The notes under the pieces are model-generated. The model was not told the DNA's origin, did no database searches, and was given only the letters and a program-made list of their open reading frames with translations. DNA of 64,000 bases from a bacterium (lineage in GTDB: Bacteria; Hinthialibacterota; Hinthialibacteria; OLB16): the NCBI GenBank assembly GCA_022072055.1, contig JAJVIK010000010.1, forward strand, positions 186,001 to 250,000, written 5' to 3'. Position numbers and translations under genes: made by a program. This document shows, one piece after another, positions 34,722 to 44,597 of the stretch (the first letter of the stretch is position 1; the number at the start of each line of letters is the position of its first letter).

Positions 34722-36077
34722 ATGAAGCCGTCACACTCTGAGATTTGGCGGAACGTGGACCAGCTCCTGCGGGACAAACTCGATCCCGAGGACTATGAAT
34801 CCTGGTTCAACAATCTCACGCTGGAATCGCTGGAGGGAAATCAGGCGGTTCTGCGCGTTCCCTCCATTTATCGACTCGACTGGATCGACCGCCACTATAA
34901 GATGTTCCTGTCCGACCTGTTTCGGAACGTGGTGGGGCAGGATGTGCGGATCGAGCTGCGAGTCAGTGAAGCGGGTTCGGAACCGACCCCGCAACCACCC
35001 GAGCCGGGGGAGTTTGTCACCGGAAGAACCCCGCCGCGGGCCTTCGGCCTTCCGCTCAATCCCAAGTATCGCTTCGACACCTTCGTGGTCGGGGATGGCA
35101 ACCGGATGACGCACGCTTATGCGCGCGCGGTAGCCGAGAACCCTCCGGGCGAGGTTTACAACCCGCTTTACATCCACGGTGGAGTGGGGTTGGGGAAGAC
35201 CCACCTGATGCAGGCCATCGGTCATGCCATCCTGGCTGCCGGCAAGGGGCTGCGTGTGGCTTACCTTGACGCCGAGGGGTTCGTGAACGAGTTCATTGTC
35301 GCGATCCAGAAGAAGAGCCGGAATGATTTCCAGGAGCGTTACCGCAACGTGGATGTCCTGCTGGTGGATGACATTCACTTCCTTGCCGGAAAGGACGCCA
35401 CCCAGGAGGAGTTTTTCCACACCTTCAACTCGCTGTACAACAGCCGCAAGCAGATCGTGGTTTCCAGCGATTGTCCCCCCAAGGACCTTCCGCTAATCAC
35501 CGAGCGGTTGCGGTCCCGTTTCGCGGGCGGGCTGATCACCGAGATTCAGTCCCCGGACCTGGAGACCCGTGAGGCGATTCTCCTTCTCAAATGCGAACAG
35601 GAGGGGATCGAGCTCCCGGGTGAGGTGATCCGCCTGATCGCCCAGCGGGTTCAGAGCAGCATCCGCGAGCTGGAGGGGGCGCTGGTGAAGCTCGCGGCGC
35701 ACGCCCGCTACACCGGCAAGCCGGTTTCCCTGGAACAGACCCAATTCATCCTGCGAGATCTGGTCCAGGAGGACCCGACCGGAATCTCCATTGAGAAGAT
35801 CCAGAAGCATGTCGCCGAGCATTTCCGGGTCAAAACCAGCGATATCCTCGGCTCGAAGCGCACCCGGTCCATCGCGGTTCCCCGTCGGATCGCGATGTAT
35901 CTGAGCCGCGAGCTCACCAACCATTCGTATCCGGAGATCGGGGTGTTCTTCGGGAACAAGGACCACAGCACGGTGATTCACGCGGTGAAGAAGGTGGAGG
36001 CGGAAAAGAAAGAATCCGAGGAGTTCGCCAAGTTCATTGACCGCCTCAAACAGGAAATCCGCGGAATCGGGACATAG
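34722..36077 (+). CDS. dnaA: chromosomal replication initiator protein DnaA
   Basis: 451 residues. Domain I is [21 protein letters not shown], and a short linker follows. The AAA+ domain has Walker [10 protein letters not shown] near residue 153 and Walker B LLVDDIHF near 217. The C-terminal DnaA signature is [16 protein letters not shown]. The start at 34722 (MKPSHSEIW) begins domain I; the 65 upstream residues of the ORF track are low-complexity and not DnaA-like. No strong Shine-Dalgarno sequence is seen. Downstream genes (TPR, PhyH, GH20) are not the usual dnaN-recF neighbours. Confidence 0.96.
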   Translation: MKPSHSEIWRNVDQLLRDKLDPEDYESWFNNLTLESLEGNQAVLRVPSIYRLDWIDRHYKMFLSDLFRNVVGQDVRIELRVSEAGSEPTPQPPEPGEFVTGRTPPRAFGLPLNPKYRFDTFVVGDGNRMTHAYARAVAENPPGEVYNPLYIHGGVGLGKTHLMQAIGHAILAAGKGLRVAYLDAEGFVNEFIVAIQKKSRNDFQERYRNVDVLLVDDIHFLAGKDATQEEFFHTFNSLYNSRKQIVVSSDCPPKDLPLITERLRSRFAGGLITEIQSPDLETREAILLLKCEQEGIELPGEVIRLIAQRVQSSIRELEGALVKLAAHARYTGKPVSLEQTQFILRDLVQEDPTGISIEKIQKHVAEHFRVKTSDILGSKRTRSIAVPRRIAMYLSRELTNHSYPEIGVFFGNKDHSTVIHAVKKVEAEKKESEEFAKFIDRLKQEIRGIGT

Positions 36078-36111
36078 GCGCGCGTTTCCCCACACACCGC
36101 CGGGGGGAGAC

Positions 36112-36140
36112 GTGTCATCCCGCCCCAGGTCCGCTATACT
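36112..36140 (+). promoter_or_regulatory. candidate promoter for the TPR gene
   Basis: GTGTCA, a 17-bp spacer and TATACT, about 37 bp before the TPR start. The -35 match is weak. Confidence 0.3.
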
Positions 36141-36176
36141 CCAATCGGCGCCGAGGAGGCGCCCTCCCGAGGTTTC

Positions 36177-37688
36177 ATGAGCGAACGACAACCCAAACTC
36201 CAATCGTATTTTGAAAAAGGGGTCAAGGCGATGGGCGCCCAGGACTATGAGGGCGCCGCCGCGTGGTTCGCCGCCGTGGTTGAGATCGACCCCACGGACC
36301 GTGAAAGCCTGACACTCTACGAAAAGGCGCGGATGCTGGAGGCCCAAAAGGGCCTGAACTTATTCAAGCGCCTCCTCTACCAGATTGTGGGGGGCTTTCT
36401 TTACAGCCTGCAGATGAACAAGGCCGCCTCCCACTACCTTGGGGTCCTTTCCATGGACCGTCCGCACGATGCTCGTCTGGCCGGGATGTACGGAAAGACC
36501 CTGATGGCGATGGGGCAACCGGCGCTCGCCTCCCTGGCCTATCGCCGGGCGCTCAAGTTCCTGCCCAACAACAAGGGAATTCTCAAGGGGGCGGGTCCGG
36601 CCTTCGAGGCGATTGATGACCGCCCCAGCGCAATTGAGGTGTACCACCAGCTCTCGCGTCTTGAGCCGACCAAGGGGGAGTGGGGCCTCAAGGTGAAGAA
36701 CTTGAGCGCGACCCACTATGGCGAGACCGGGGGAATCACCAACCTCAAACATGCTCGGGCCGAGGAGGAAAAGCGCGCGGCGGTTCAACAAACCATCGAG
36801 GGCAAGGAGGATCGCATCAAGGAGCTCTTGTCCGAATACAAATCATCGCCGGAGGAGAAGAAAACGCTGCTGCCGGAGATCGGGAGACTGCTGATGCAGA
36901 TCGAGCGATACGACCAAGCCCTCGCGATCTGGACCCGAGTGCTCGAAACCGCGAAGGCGGATGCCGAGGCCGAGGCGGATGAGGGGGAGGAAGCGCTCGC
37001 GGATGAGGCCGACTCCTCCCATCGCCCAGCTCTCGCGGGGCGACTTTCCGAGGAGGCCAAACACTCCATCGCTGCGTGTCATGAGCGGAAAGGGCAGCTT
37101 GACAAGGCCGAGGAAGGGTATCTCTCCCTGTTCGAGGAGTACCCAACGGACGCTCGGTATTGCGACTGTGTCTACCAGGTCCGTCTGAAGCGCGTCGATA
37201 TGGAGATCGCAGAGAACCCCACCGACACCGCGCTTGTGCAGAGGCGCGCGGAGCTCGAACGCGAACATCTTGAACGGAAAGTGGACATCTATCGTGAGCT
37301 GGTCGAAAAGCGACCGGGAGACCCGGACATCCTGATGACCTATGGCTCCGCCCTCCATCAGAAGGGGGACATCGACGAGGCCATTCCGGTGTACCAGAAG
37401 GCCTCGCAGAACCCCGCGCGAGCTTATCCGGCGCTGCGCCATCTGGGATGGCTCTTCATTCAGAAGGGGCAGATTCCCCTTGCCGTCGACACCTTCAAGC
37501 GCGCGCTCGAAAAGGCCCCCCCGGCGCGGACTCCGACCAGCGACATGAAGGATATTTGGTATGGGCTTGGGGAATGTTATTTCCGCCAGGGGGACCGAGC
37601 CAACGCGCGCGAATGGTGGAAGAACATCTACGAAAGCGACATCGAGTTCCGCGATATCAAGGAGCGCTATGAGAGCCTGATGGTCTAG
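36177..37688 (+). CDS. tetratricopeptide-repeat protein
   Basis: 503 residues without signal peptide or membrane span, so cytoplasmic. TPR-like helix pairs are spread over the length, for example YEGAAAWFAAVVEIDPTDRES near residue 25, the ALASLAYRRALKFLPNN unit, ERYDQALAIWTRVLE, and two C-terminal units ending YGLGECYFRQGDRANAREWW. A charged stretch (ADAEAEADEGEEALADEADSS) splits the repeats. Probably a scaffold for protein interactions. Function not predictable from context; it starts 99 bp after dnaA. Confidence 0.8.
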   Translation: MSERQPKLQSYFEKGVKAMGAQDYEGAAAWFAAVVEIDPTDRESLTLYEKARMLEAQKGLNLFKRLLYQIVGGFLYSLQMNKAASHYLGVLSMDRPHDARLAGMYGKTLMAMGQPALASLAYRRALKFLPNNKGILKGAGPAFEAIDDRPSAIEVYHQLSRLEPTKGEWGLKVKNLSATHYGETGGITNLKHARAEEEKRAAVQQTIEGKEDRIKELLSEYKSSPEEKKTLLPEIGRLLMQIERYDQALAIWTRVLETAKADAEAEADEGEEALADEADSSHRPALAGRLSEEAKHSIAACHERKGQLDKAEEGYLSLFEEYPTDARYCDCVYQVRLKRVDMEIAENPTDTALVQRRAELEREHLERKVDIYRELVEKRPGDPDILMTYGSALHQKGDIDEAIPVYQKASQNPARAYPALRHLGWLFIQKGQIPLAVDTFKRALEKAPPARTPTSDMKDIWYGLGECYFRQGDRANAREWWKNIYESDIEFRDIKERYESLMV

Positions 37689-37730
37689 CGGCCCTCACCC
37701 GCCCGGTCGAGCGCGGGGAGCGTGAACCCC

Positions 37731-38624
37731 ATGAAATCCCCTCCCCCCCAGCCTCCAGACTCCATCACCGATCAGGAGGCTCAGGCGTTTCTCCGAGATG
37801 GCTTCCTGGTGCTGCGCGGGGTGATTCGGGACTCCGAACTCGCGGTTCTTCGCCGGGCGATGGATGGGCTTCTCGCCTACGGTCTTGAGCAGGTTCGCGA
37901 CCATCCCGACTACGCCTACGGCCGGGGGCATCTCACCGGGCGTCCGATTCTCCACCGGGTCGAGTATGTGATCGACAAGACCGAGGAGGCGAAAGTCCTG
38001 CTCGGGCATCCTTACATCTTGCGATCGGTCGAGAAGCTCCAGGGCAAGGATTTCATCCCCACCTGGGATTCGCTGGTCATCAAGCTTCCGGGCGAGGGGA
38101 TGCAGGTTCCGTGGCACCGTGACGCCGGAATGGAGTGCGTCGGAGACGCCCCAATCTTCAATGTCGATTTCTATCTCGACGAGGCCGACCTGGACACCTG
38201 TGTCTGGGTCTTTCCGGGAAGCCAGGGATGGACCGAAGAGCGGGTCTCCGAGATCACCAGCCGCGAGGGGTTCTCCACCGAGGGGGCAACCCCCGTCCCG
38301 ATGCACCCTGGGGATGTCCTCCTCCACAACATCCTGCTTGTCCATGGCTCCCCCCCGAACACCTCGCACAAGCTGCGCCGGGTGATCTACTACGAGTTCC
38401 GCCCGGCGCATGTGGAGTTGGCCCTCGGCCCCCACACGCCCGCATACATCCCGCTCAAGCAAAAGGTCCTGCAAAGCTGTATCGAACGCCGTCTGGCATC
38501 CTCCCTCGCATCGGCGGAGAACCCGTATCATTACTCTCCGCCTCCCCCCTTCGAGGTTCATCGGACCCAAGGCGAGGAGCTCGTCACATACCGTTACCCC
38601 CACGAGGAATTCTGGCGCCGGTAA
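37731..38624 (+). CDS. phytanoyl-CoA dioxygenase (PhyH) family protein
   Basis: 297 residues of the Fe(II)/2-oxoglutarate oxygenase family. The iron-binding triad is H129-x-D131 (PWHRDAG) and His205 (VHGSPPNTS). The N-terminus AFLRDGFLVLRGVI is the usual PhyH opening (FxxxGFxxL). The ATG at 37731 is 10 nt from GGGGAG; the GTG at 37722 is too close to it. Substrates vary in this family, so none is assigned. It is flanked by the TPR and GH20 genes on the same strand. Confidence 0.85.
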   Translation: MKSPPPQPPDSITDQEAQAFLRDGFLVLRGVIRDSELAVLRRAMDGLLAYGLEQVRDHPDYAYGRGHLTGRPILHRVEYVIDKTEEAKVLLGHPYILRSVEKLQGKDFIPTWDSLVIKLPGEGMQVPWHRDAGMECVGDAPIFNVDFYLDEADLDTCVWVFPGSQGWTEERVSEITSREGFSTEGATPVPMHPGDVLLHNILLVHGSPPNTSHKLRRVIYYEFRPAHVELALGPHTPAYIPLKQKVLQSCIERRLASSLASAENPYHYSPPPPFEVHRTQGEELVTYRYPHEEFWRR

Positions 38625-38902
38625 GGCGCATCACACGACCTCGCGCGATTCATGACGGAACGTCCCAAGCCGCATGGAACATTCAACAGATGCTTGTAGC
38701 GCCCCAAGAACCCGATAGGGATAGGAAAGGCGCAATCAGGCGCGCTCACCCTCTTCCCGTTCGATGTCTTCGGGTATGAGTCGTTTCCTGCGGGATAGGG
38801 ATGAGGCTTCCCTCCTTTACCGGGGAACCCCTCTTGCCCGACAATTCCCTTCGCTTTTCGCGAGTTCTGTCGCTTCTGGCTCCGGCGAAGGAGGCACATG
38901 GC

Positions 38903-40786
38903 ATGAAACGTTTCATGGTATTGTTTGGGGAGGTTCTTTTGCTACTCACGACAGTTTCTTCCCGCGGTGATTCAGCCGATTCCACTCAACTGATCCTCTT
39001 ACCCGGCCCCCGTTCCGTTGTCGTCTCCGGCGGGGAGTATGTCATTCCAGCTGATGGAGTCTTCTCATTTCGAAATGTCCGGGAGGATATGGCGCACACG
39101 CTTGCGGACCATCTGCGCGCGTTCCTGCCGCGCAACGCCTCACCGCCGACAATTTTCCATGCGGATCCCAAGGCCATTCCGCGCGCTCAGGGTTATTCCC
39201 TGTCAGTCGCAGCTGACGGCATACGCATCAGCGCGCATGATGAGGCGGGTCTGTTCTATGGCCTCATGACTCTGCGGCAGATCGCGCGTCAATCGCCGCA
39301 AGGGAAACTCCCTTTCGTTCAAATCGAGGATTGGCCCGAGTTCCCCAATCGCGGAGTGCTTTTGGATGTAAGCCGCGACAAGGTTCCGGAGATGGAAACC
39401 CTGTACGCCCTGGTGGATCGTCTGTCGGAATGGAAGTGTAACCAGTTGCAGCTTTACACCGAGCACACTTTCGCATATCGCGATCATCCCATTGTCTGGC
39501 GGGATGCCTCGCCGATGACACCGGCGCAGGTGCGCGCGCTGGATGATTATTGCCGCGAACGCTTTGTGGAGTTTGTGCCCAATCAGAACTCCTTCGGCCA
39601 CATGGATCGCTGGCTCAAGCACGAGCAGTACAAGCGCCTCGCGGAGATGCCCGAGGGCGGGTCCGATCTGTGCGGCGTCGATCCCGAGTGCGAGAATTTC
39701 ATCGCGGGGCTCTACGCCGACCTGCTGCCGAACTTCTCCAGCCGTCATTTCAATGTCTGCTGCGATGAGACCTGGAGCCTGGGCAAAGGACGCAGCAAGG
39801 AAGCGGCGGATCAGAAGGGGGTGGGACGGGTCTATCTCGACTTCCTCCTCAAGATCCATGACCTCGTCGCGTCCCATGGACGCACCATGATGTTCTGGGG
39901 CGACATCATCATGCAACATCCCGAACTGATCCCGGAACTCCCCAAGGATGTCATCGCAATGGAATGGGGTTATGAGGCCGAGCACCCTTTCGCGGAGCAT
40001 GGCAAGAAGTTTGCCGAGTCCGGGATCCCCTTCTATGTCTGCCCCGGAACATCCGCCTGGAACTCACTTGTCGGGCGCACCGACAATGCCATTCAGAACC
40101 TTCGCAATGCGGCCCAAAACGGGCTTGCCAACGGCGCGGTCGGATACCTGGTCACCGATTGGGGGGATGGCGGGCATTGGCAGCCGCTCCCGGTTTCGTA
40201 CCTGGGCTATGCCTGCGGCGCCGCTTTCAGCTGGTCGTATGAGGCCAACCAGAAACTCGACATCCGGCGGGCGCTCGATGTCCATGCCTTCCAGGATTCG
40301 GCCGGAATCATGGGGCGACTGGCCTATGACTTGGGGAATGCCTATCAGAAAACGGGCGTTACGATCCCCAACAGCACCCTCTATTACATGCTCCTCCAGC
40401 ATCGCACTGAAGGCCCCATCGCGGGCGCCGCGTTGGAACACTCCAGCACCGAGAGTCTGACCGTAACCATCCGACTCATCGATGACATCATGGGCAGCTT
40501 GCCGAACGCAAAGATGTCCGGCCCGGATGCCGAGACTGTCGAGCGCGAGTTCCGGATCGCGGCGGACCTGGCGCGCTTTGCCTGCCGACTCGGCATCAGT
40601 CGCATCGAGGCGGGCGGAGTGGGGACATCGGAGTTGCCCGCGGAAAAGAAGAAGGCTCTGGCCGCGGAGCTTGAGCCTCTCATTCCCGCGTTCCGTCAGG
40701 TGTGGCTGGAGCGCAATCGTTCGGGCGGGCTCAAGGACAGCGCGGGGCGCTTGGAAAACCTCTTGGCTGCATTGAAAAAGAGTTGA
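38903..40786 (+). CDS. secreted GH20 beta-N-acetylhexosaminidase
   Basis: 627 residues with a signal peptide (MKRFMVLFGEVLLLLTTVSSRG). Start supported by GGAGG 8 nt upstream. After an N-terminal GH20b-like domain, the barrel begins with FPNRGVLLDVSRDK. It contains the catalytic Asp288-Glu289 pair (CCDETW), the GH20 substrate-assisted dyad. It cleaves terminal GlcNAc or GalNAc, with Asp positioning the 2-acetamido group. The C-terminal 150 residues are helical. The 278 bp before it hold no recognisable gene. Confidence 0.88.
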   Translation: MKRFMVLFGEVLLLLTTVSSRGDSADSTQLILLPGPRSVVVSGGEYVIPADGVFSFRNVREDMAHTLADHLRAFLPRNASPPTIFHADPKAIPRAQGYSLSVAADGIRISAHDEAGLFYGLMTLRQIARQSPQGKLPFVQIEDWPEFPNRGVLLDVSRDKVPEMETLYALVDRLSEWKCNQLQLYTEHTFAYRDHPIVWRDASPMTPAQVRALDDYCRERFVEFVPNQNSFGHMDRWLKHEQYKRLAEMPEGGSDLCGVDPECENFIAGLYADLLPNFSSRHFNVCCDETWSLGKGRSKEAADQKGVGRVYLDFLLKIHDLVASHGRTMMFWGDIIMQHPELIPELPKDVIAMEWGYEAEHPFAEHGKKFAESGIPFYVCPGTSAWNSLVGRTDNAIQNLRNAAQNGLANGAVGYLVTDWGDGGHWQPLPVSYLGYACGAAFSWSYEANQKLDIRRALDVHAFQDSAGIMGRLAYDLGNAYQKTGVTIPNSTLYYMLLQHRTEGPIAGAALEHSSTESLTVTIRLIDDIMGSLPNAKMSGPDAETVEREFRIAADLARFACRLGISRIEAGGVGTSELPAEKKKALAAELEPLIPAFRQVWLERNRSGGLKDSAGRLENLLAALKKS

Positions 40787-40927
40787 ATGGATCCGTGAAG
40801 CAAACCGCCGTCACGACACCGCGGGTCGAGTTTCTCGGCCGGCTTCCCGGCGACACGGTTGCATTCGATTACAGGCTGGAGAGCGCATGCCTGAGGTGGG
40901 TCTCCACCACTCCGCCGGCAGCGGAAC

Positions 40928-42076
40928 TCAGCCTTCCAGCGCGGCGAGAATCCCCTGGATGCACACTTTCCAGTTACGCTCGCGGCGGACCCAATCGAGC
41001 CCCGCGCGCCCCATTTCGACACGCCGATCCGGGTCCTCAAGGAGAGCGCCGATGGCTTGGATGAGGGCCTCCAGGTTATCGGGAGGAACCATCAGGCCGG
41101 TCTTTCCAGGGAGCATCGCCTCGGGAACCCCTCCGGATTCGGCGCCGATTGTGGGTTTGCCGCAAGCCGCCGCCTCCTGGAGCACCAAGCCCAGGCCTTC
41201 CACGCTGGGGCCATCCTGAATTGCGGGGAGGAGAAAGACATCACAGGCCTGATAGAAGAGGTGGAGCGCCTCCTCATCGGTTTTTCCCCAGAATCGAATA
41301 TGGTCCTCAAGGTTCTCGCGTTTGGTCAGCTTCCGAAGCGCCTCCTCTTCGGGGCCTCGACCGACAATCCAGTACTCGATCCCCGGCCACCGGTCCCTCA
41401 GCGATTTCACCGCCTGAATGACCAGACGGTGCCGTTTCCGGGAAACCAGCCTCCCTACAGTGAGCAATATGGGACCTCCATCGAGAACCCCGAGCCTCTC
41501 GCCGGCCAGCCCTTCGGTCCGATCGGGCTGGAACCGGTCCAGGTCCACTCCCAGCGGACACAAGCGGACCTTTTCGGTCGGGACCCCGAATTCAATCACC
41601 TGGTCCCGAGTGAATCGGCTGATCGCAAGGATGGCGTGGGCCTCGCGATAAATCTCAAGGAGAACCCTCTTCCCCACGGACGAGGGTTTGGGGAGCTCGA
41701 ACTTGAGAAACTCATACCCATAGGCAAACACTGAAAAGGGGGTCTCAATCCCTTGTTTGTGAACAAGCAGACCATAGGCGCCGCCAAAAGAGGGGTTGAT
41801 GGCGAGCAGGTGATCCGACCGGCTGAGGACTTGGCGGCGGAAACCTCCGGTGGCGAGGAAGCCCGGAAGGAGCCGCGCCGGCCCGGCGTTGTAGCCGGGA
41901 AAACGGAAGACCGGGTAGTCCAGCGTCCGGTCATGGGTATCGGCATCGGGAAGTTTTGGGGCAAGGACGCCTGAGAGGCGCCCCGCGCGGTGGAGTTCCC
42001 GCGCGAGGTCCGTTGAGAGTCGCGATAGGCCGCCCTCGATGGGCGGGAAATCCGCCGTGGCGAGAGCGATTTTCAA
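40928..42076 (-). CDS. glycosyltransferase family 4
   Basis: 382 residues of GT-B fold. Motifs are PIEGGLSRLSTDLARELHRAG at the N-terminus and the donor-binding region GPSVEGLGLVLQEAAACGKP, with the E-x7-E arrangement common in GT4. It starts with TTG, overlapping the PilZ gene stop (TTGA), so expression depends on translational coupling. It probably adds a sugar to an envelope glycan or glycolipid. The nucleotide-sugar donor is not evident. Confidence 0.85.
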   Translation of the reverse strand: MKIALATADFPPIEGGLSRLSTDLARELHRAGRLSGVLAPKLPDADTHDRTLDYPVFRFPGYNAGPARLLPGFLATGGFRRQVLSRSDHLLAINPSFGGAYGLLVHKQGIETPFSVFAYGYEFLKFELPKPSSVGKRVLLEIYREAHAILAISRFTRDQVIEFGVPTEKVRLCPLGVDLDRFQPDRTEGLAGERLGVLDGGPILLTVGRLVSRKRHRLVIQAVKSLRDRWPGIEYWIVGRGPEEEALRKLTKRENLEDHIRFWGKTDEEALHLFYQACDVFLLPAIQDGPSVEGLGLVLQEAAACGKPTIGAESGGVPEAMLPGKTGLMVPPDNLEALIQAIGALLEDPDRRVEMGRAGLDWVRRERNWKVCIQGILAALEG

Positions 42077-42474
42077 ATCTTGCTGAGAACGTACTGGTCG
42101 ATGGCCTGCCGGTCGGCCTGGTCGATCTCGGTAAAGGAAATCGCGATGCCGTGCCGGTATTCACGTCCGGGAACTTCCTTCTCGATCCAGACCGCCTTGC
42201 CGATGGCGTGGATCGGTTTGTCCCGGACAGGGAGCGAGATCTGCATGTCGATCTGGCTCTTGAACAGAAGGAAGTCATCCACGACGCTCTCGCGCTGCTG
42301 GGTGAGGTGGGTGTCGAGCAGTTCGATAAAGACCCCGCCGGCGCTGATGTCTCGGGTGAACGCCTCGCGGTAGTTCATCCCCTTGATGGCGGCCGAGGAT
42401 CCCACGAGCTTAAACTCGATGCGAACTCGGGCCTGGAGGCGGACATGTTGTCGAAGATTCTCGGGATTCGTCAT
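42073..42474 (-). CDS. PilZ-domain protein (putative c-di-GMP receptor)
   Basis: 133 residues. RQHVRLQARVRIEF supplies the arginine region and TRDISAGGVFIE the D/NxSxxG motif of PilZ, both expected for cyclic di-GMP binding. A single-domain protein. Its stop overlaps the start of the GT4 gene, so c-di-GMP may influence glycan synthesis or surface attachment; that link is inference. Confidence 0.83.
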   Translation of the reverse strand: MTNPENLRQHVRLQARVRIEFKLVGSSAAIKGMNYREAFTRDISAGGVFIELLDTHLTQQRESVVDDFLLFKSQIDMQISLPVRDKPIHAIGKAVWIEKEVPGREYRHGIAISFTEIDQADRQAIDQYVLSKI

Positions 42475-42698
42475 CGGCCTGCTGACTTTCCTTGGAAATT
42501 ACACCCCCCCCGGCCCCCGCCGTCCCAACAGCATGGCGACACGGTGGGCTTAAGCACGCTAGACTTAAGCCAGGAAGCCTAGCATGGGGAGCTTTCCCTG
42601 GACAAGGGAGAACCCCGGCCCGGGAACCCCGCGCACTTGCGATGGGCGGGTGGACGGAGGATACTGCGCGCTACGTCTGTCAGCGACCCAAACCAGTG

Positions 42699-43838
42699 AT
42701 GAAACGAAAGAAATTCGCCTGCGTCGTGGGCGCTCGTCCGAACTTCATGAAGATGGCGCCCCTGATGGAGGCGTTGCGCCCATTTTCCGAGGAAGTCTCC
42801 GTCCAGCTGATCCACACAGGCCAGCACTACGATGAACGCCTATCCGGGCTGCTGTTCCGTCAGCTGGCCCTGCCTCAGCCGAACCTCTACCTGGGTGTGG
42901 GTTCGGGGAGTCATGCCCAGCAGACCGCGCGTGTCATGATGGCCTTTGAGGAGTACTGCCTGGAGGAGAAACCCGATCTAGTCCTGTTGGTCGGGGATGT
43001 GAACTCCACCCTGGCCTGCTGCCTGGTGGCCGCCAAGCTCCTGATTCCGGTTGCCCATGTGGAGGCGGGCCTGCGTAGCCGCGACCGCACCATGCCGGAG
43101 GAGATCAACCGAATCGTGGTGGATGCCCTGGCGGATATCTTGTTCACCACCTGCCGCGAGGCGGATGAGAACCTGATCCGCGAGGGAATTCCCAAGGAGA
43201 AGATTCACTTTGTGGGGAATGTGATGATCGATTCCCTCCGCAAATTCCTGCCTCAGGCCACCCCGCCCTCGGTCCTTTCAAGGCTTGAGGATCCGGGGCA
43301 ATTCGGAGTGGTTACCCTCCATCGCCCGGCGAATGTGGACGATCCGACAACCTTGCGAGCGTTGGTGGGGAGCTTCATGGAGGTGTCCGCGAATCTCCCC
43401 CTGATTTTCCCTTGTCATCCTCGCACCCATCAGCGACTTCGGGAATTCGGATTCGAGGTGGATGATTCCCTGAGCGAGGATGGCTCGCGCTTGGGGGAGT
43501 CTCGGGTGTGGATGGTTCCGAGCTTGGGCTACCTGGAGTTCATCTATCTACTCGATAAGGCCAAGGTCGTGCTGACCGATTCCGGGGGTATTCAGGAGGA
43601 GGTGACCGTGCTGGGAACCCCCTGCCTCACCCTCCGTGAGAATACCGAACGACCGATCACCCTCGATGGCGGAATCAACACGTTGGTGGGACGTGATCCG
43701 GCGGTGATTCGCGAGGCCATGGAGCGTGTTCTCTCCAATGGCCCGGTCCAACCTCGCGTGCCCGAGAAATGGGATGGGGGATCCTCGACCGAAATCGCCC
43801 AGATCCTTGTCAATTGGGTGAGAAACGGACCAAACTGA
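42699..43838 (+). CDS. wecB: UDP-N-acetylglucosamine 2-epimerase (non-hydrolysing)
   Basis: 379 residues. Family motifs are VVGARPNFMKMAPLMEAL, LIHTGQHYDE, VGDVNSTLACCLVAAK, HVEAGLRSRDRTMPEEINR and TDSGGIQEEVTVLGTPCLTLR. The enzyme converts UDP-GlcNAc to UDP-ManNAc for surface polysaccharide or lipid-linked glycan synthesis. The ORF-track start at 42492 adds 69 low-complexity residues. The ATG at 42699 begins the conserved fold, though its Shine-Dalgarno sequence is weak; a GTG one codon earlier is possible. It is followed 20 bp later by the phosphatidyltransferase gene. Confidence 0.93.
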   Translation: MKRKKFACVVGARPNFMKMAPLMEALRPFSEEVSVQLIHTGQHYDERLSGLLFRQLALPQPNLYLGVGSGSHAQQTARVMMAFEEYCLEEKPDLVLLVGDVNSTLACCLVAAKLLIPVAHVEAGLRSRDRTMPEEINRIVVDALADILFTTCREADENLIREGIPKEKIHFVGNVMIDSLRKFLPQATPPSVLSRLEDPGQFGVVTLHRPANVDDPTTLRALVGSFMEVSANLPLIFPCHPRTHQRLREFGFEVDDSLSEDGSRLGESRVWMVPSLGYLEFIYLLDKAKVVLTDSGGIQEEVTVLGTPCLTLRENTERPITLDGGINTLVGRDPAVIREAMERVLSNGPVQPRVPEKWDGGSSTEIAQILVNWVRNGPN

Positions 43839-43858
43839 AAGGCGACAGGAGGGACGCG

Positions 43859-44578
43859 ATGGCCGGACCGCTCAAGCTGAAAAGCCCGCCGTACCTGAAC
43901 ATCGCCAACTTGGTGTCCCTCCTGCGGCTGGTGCTCCTGCCGGTCTTCTTCTATTTCCTTTTCTACTACATCAAGTGGCGCGGGAGCGGCGATGGGGATG
44001 GGGTCCTGGCCCATGTCTTCTATTTGCTGGCCCTCGTCACGGTTCCCGTCATCCTTTTTACGGACTATCTGGACGGCTGGCTGGCGCGTCGCTTTAAGCT
44101 GGTCAATCCCCTCGGCGCGTTCCTCGATCCGCTGGCGGACAAATTCTTCGCGTTCTTCGCCATCGCGCTTCTGGCCTGGGCGGAGGAACTGCCGGTCTGG
44201 CTCGCCATGGTGGTGTTCTTCAAGGAGCTCTTCATCCTGGTCGGTTGGGTGTTGCTCTTCATCCTGGGATACGACACGGAAATTTCACCCTGCGGAACAG
44301 GCAAGGCGGCGGCGGTCTGCCAAGGGGCGGTGGTCCTGGCCGCTTTACTCACCCTGCCGGGGCAGGAGGTCTTTTCCATCCCCGGAGTCCCGCTCCATGC
44401 ACTGGCGCAGCTTATCAACCAGATGTGGTTCCACATCGTCACGGCGGCGCTGACCACTCTGGCCGGGGCCTTCTATGTGCTGGAGGGCCTGCAGCGCTCG
44501 CAGCGCATCCTTCCGGTGGAAGACGAAAAGGTGACAGTCCTTCAAGTGGGGGAAAGCGGTCAGGCCAAGGACCACTGA
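43859..44578 (+). CDS. CDP-alcohol phosphatidyltransferase (PgsA-like)
   Basis: 239 residues of membrane protein with the complete signature D-x2-DG-x2-AR-x8-G-x3-D-x3-D: Asp69, Asp72-Gly73, Ala76-Arg77, Gly86, Asp90 and Asp94. Such enzymes transfer a phosphatidyl group from CDP-diacylglycerol, most often to glycerol 3-phosphate (PgsA). AGGAGG lies 6 nt before the start. The alcohol acceptor cannot be told from sequence. It lies next to the acyltransferase fusion on the opposite strand, suggesting a lipid-related neighbourhood. Confidence 0.88.
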   Translation: MAGPLKLKSPPYLNIANLVSLLRLVLLPVFFYFLFYYIKWRGSGDGDGVLAHVFYLLALVTVPVILFTDYLDGWLARRFKLVNPLGAFLDPLADKFFAFFAIALLAWAEELPVWLAMVVFFKELFILVGWVLLFILGYDTEISPCGTGKAAAVCQGAVVLAALLTLPGQEVFSIPGVPLHALAQLINQMWFHIVTAALTTLAGAFYVLEGLQRSQRILPVEDEKVTVLQVGESGQAKDH

Positions 44579-44597
44579 GCCCGCTCGGAGTCAGGCA

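Noticed and set aside
23525-42076. Bacillithiol pathway suggested by YpdA, PIG-L and GT4 together
   Set aside because: The PIG-L protein is large and secreted, the GT4 does not show BshA-specific sequence, and no BshC is present, so the three do not form a pathway.
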